Assembly (NCBI GenBank): GCA_026182355.1
Contig: JAPFBL010000568.1
Location: forward strand, 156,023 to 220,022
Source of the DNA: Hermatobates lingyangjiaoensis
Lineage: Eukaryota > Arthropoda > Insecta > Hemiptera > Hermatobatidae
Direction of reading: 5' to 3'
Length of the DNA: 64,000 nt
Part shown: one piece after another, positions 63,573 through 64,000 of the stretch
How positions within the stretch are numbered: the stretch's first letter is position 1
Layout of the letters: every line of letters begins with the position of its first letter
Made by a program: the position numbers and the translations under genes
The notes under the pieces: model-generated
Database searches by the model: none
The model's input: the letters and a program-made list of their open reading frames with translations, nothing else
Told to the model about the DNA's origin: nothing

Positions 63573-63902
63573 TATAAATGAATGTCTGTCTGTACTCAAG
63601 AGATTCAAAAACCATATATTCAATTTCCGTGAAAATTTGGGAAATTATTAGGTATATCCTCGGGAAGGATTATATAATTTTTTTTTAAACTTAGACTTAG
63701 GATTTTAGGTGCTTCTGAACAAATTATAAAAACTGAAATTTTTTCCTGGAATAACAATCAGCTGATTTGGAATTTTCAGGTCTGATTTGTTTGCATTTAT
63801 TTACAGTGTTTACATTGACTTGGGACAGATTTTAAGTAAAATATAATTGTTATTTAGAGATTTTGTTTAGACAAATTTGATATTTTCTAATGCACCTTTA
63901 CA
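63573..63902. other. No gene seen
   Basis: Begins ATATATAAATGAATGTCTGT, which resembles the left end of Helitron-type elements, but no helicase or right end is in the window. Confidence 0.35.
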
Positions 63903-63994
63903 TGTTAATAAATCGCCGGTCAGTGTGGGGTGTCGAACCTCGGACCTAGCAGTTCTAATTCGATTACGTTAATCACTGAGCTACCCTGGCCCCT
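63903..63994 (-). mobile_element. tRNA-headed SINE fragment
   Basis: Minus strand: CCAGGGTAGCTCAGTGATTA (A box) and GTCCGAGGTTCGACACCCCA (B box region). Same family as the SINE at 44.06 kb; the tail is missing. Confidence 0.75.
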
Positions 63995-64000
63995 ATGTTG

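Overview
The window is an AT-rich (roughly two-thirds A+T by eye), gene-poor, transposon-dense piece of an invertebrate animal genome. Evidence: a GH38 alpha-mannosidase II exon with a pyrimidine-tract splice acceptor, a nuclear NDUFB8 gene, a DD34D mariner, pogo/Tigger, two hAT, Merlin, Tc1/mariner-like and Helitron-like remnants, tRNA-headed SINEs, and very many Penelope-like element (PLE) pieces. An arthropod is plausible but I cannot place the species.

Layout. 1-760: 3' end of a PLE (GIY-YIG endonuclease, 3' UTR, pLTR with hammerhead and start of the ORF, then a TA run). 760-2030: PLE foldback, purine-rich DNA and a poly(A)-tailed retro-insert. 2036-4235: last exon of alpha-mannosidase II. 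4250-6800: decayed tandem repeat interrupted by three PLE foldbacks. 7.8-11.4 kb: hAT element and a large 58-bp satellite with higher-order structure. 12.3-18.1 kb: foldbacks, mariner, Helitron-like helicase with nested pogo. 18-21 kb: nothing recognised. 21.2-24.5 kb: near-perfect palindrome, tandem repeats and a 42-bp minisatellite open on both strands. 24.5-29.1 kb: PLE cluster. 29.2-33.0 kb: NDUFB8, a broken duplicate of it, and a small Merlin, bracketed by two copies of an interspersed repeat. 33.4-35.3 kb: Tc1/mariner-like element containing a hAT and a foldback. 36.4-37.4 kb: ~160-bp satellite. 37.6-44.4 kb: paired long repeats, SINEs and a Helitron-like helicase pseudogene. 44.8-63.6 kb: nearly continuous PLE foldbacks separated by TA microsatellites.

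The outstanding system is in these foldbacks. Each is usually (TA)n - reverse-complement arm - short middle - arm - (TA)n. Near the inner end of each arm, reading outward, sits a hammerhead-ribozyme-like core: CTGANGA, one extra base, a 3-6 bp helix II hairpin, GAA, then a 4-6 nt palindrome that begins with A and ends with T, then one non-G base, then bases complementary to those just before CTGANGA (helix I). Families differ in sequence but keep this plan. My labels (helix III palindrome): A AGATCT; B and K AATT; C AATT; D ATAT; E (E1, E2) ACGT with a degraded CTGANGA box; G AGGCCT; H, I, J, Q ACATGT; L ATAT; M ACGT; N ACCGGT; O AGCT; P ACGCGT; S ATAT. Families H, I, J, M, Q run on into the N-terminus of a PLE reverse-transcriptase ORF (motif FN..CL.E.LLP.YTN), linking the arms to PLE pLTRs. 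Hammerheads in PLE pLTRs are known from the literature; the number of co-resident families, the palindromic helix III in nearly all of them, their head-to-head pairing without a body, cross-family chimeras and fixed junction with TA repeats deserve attention.

Only two cellular protein genes are supported (alpha-mannosidase II last exon, NDUFB8).
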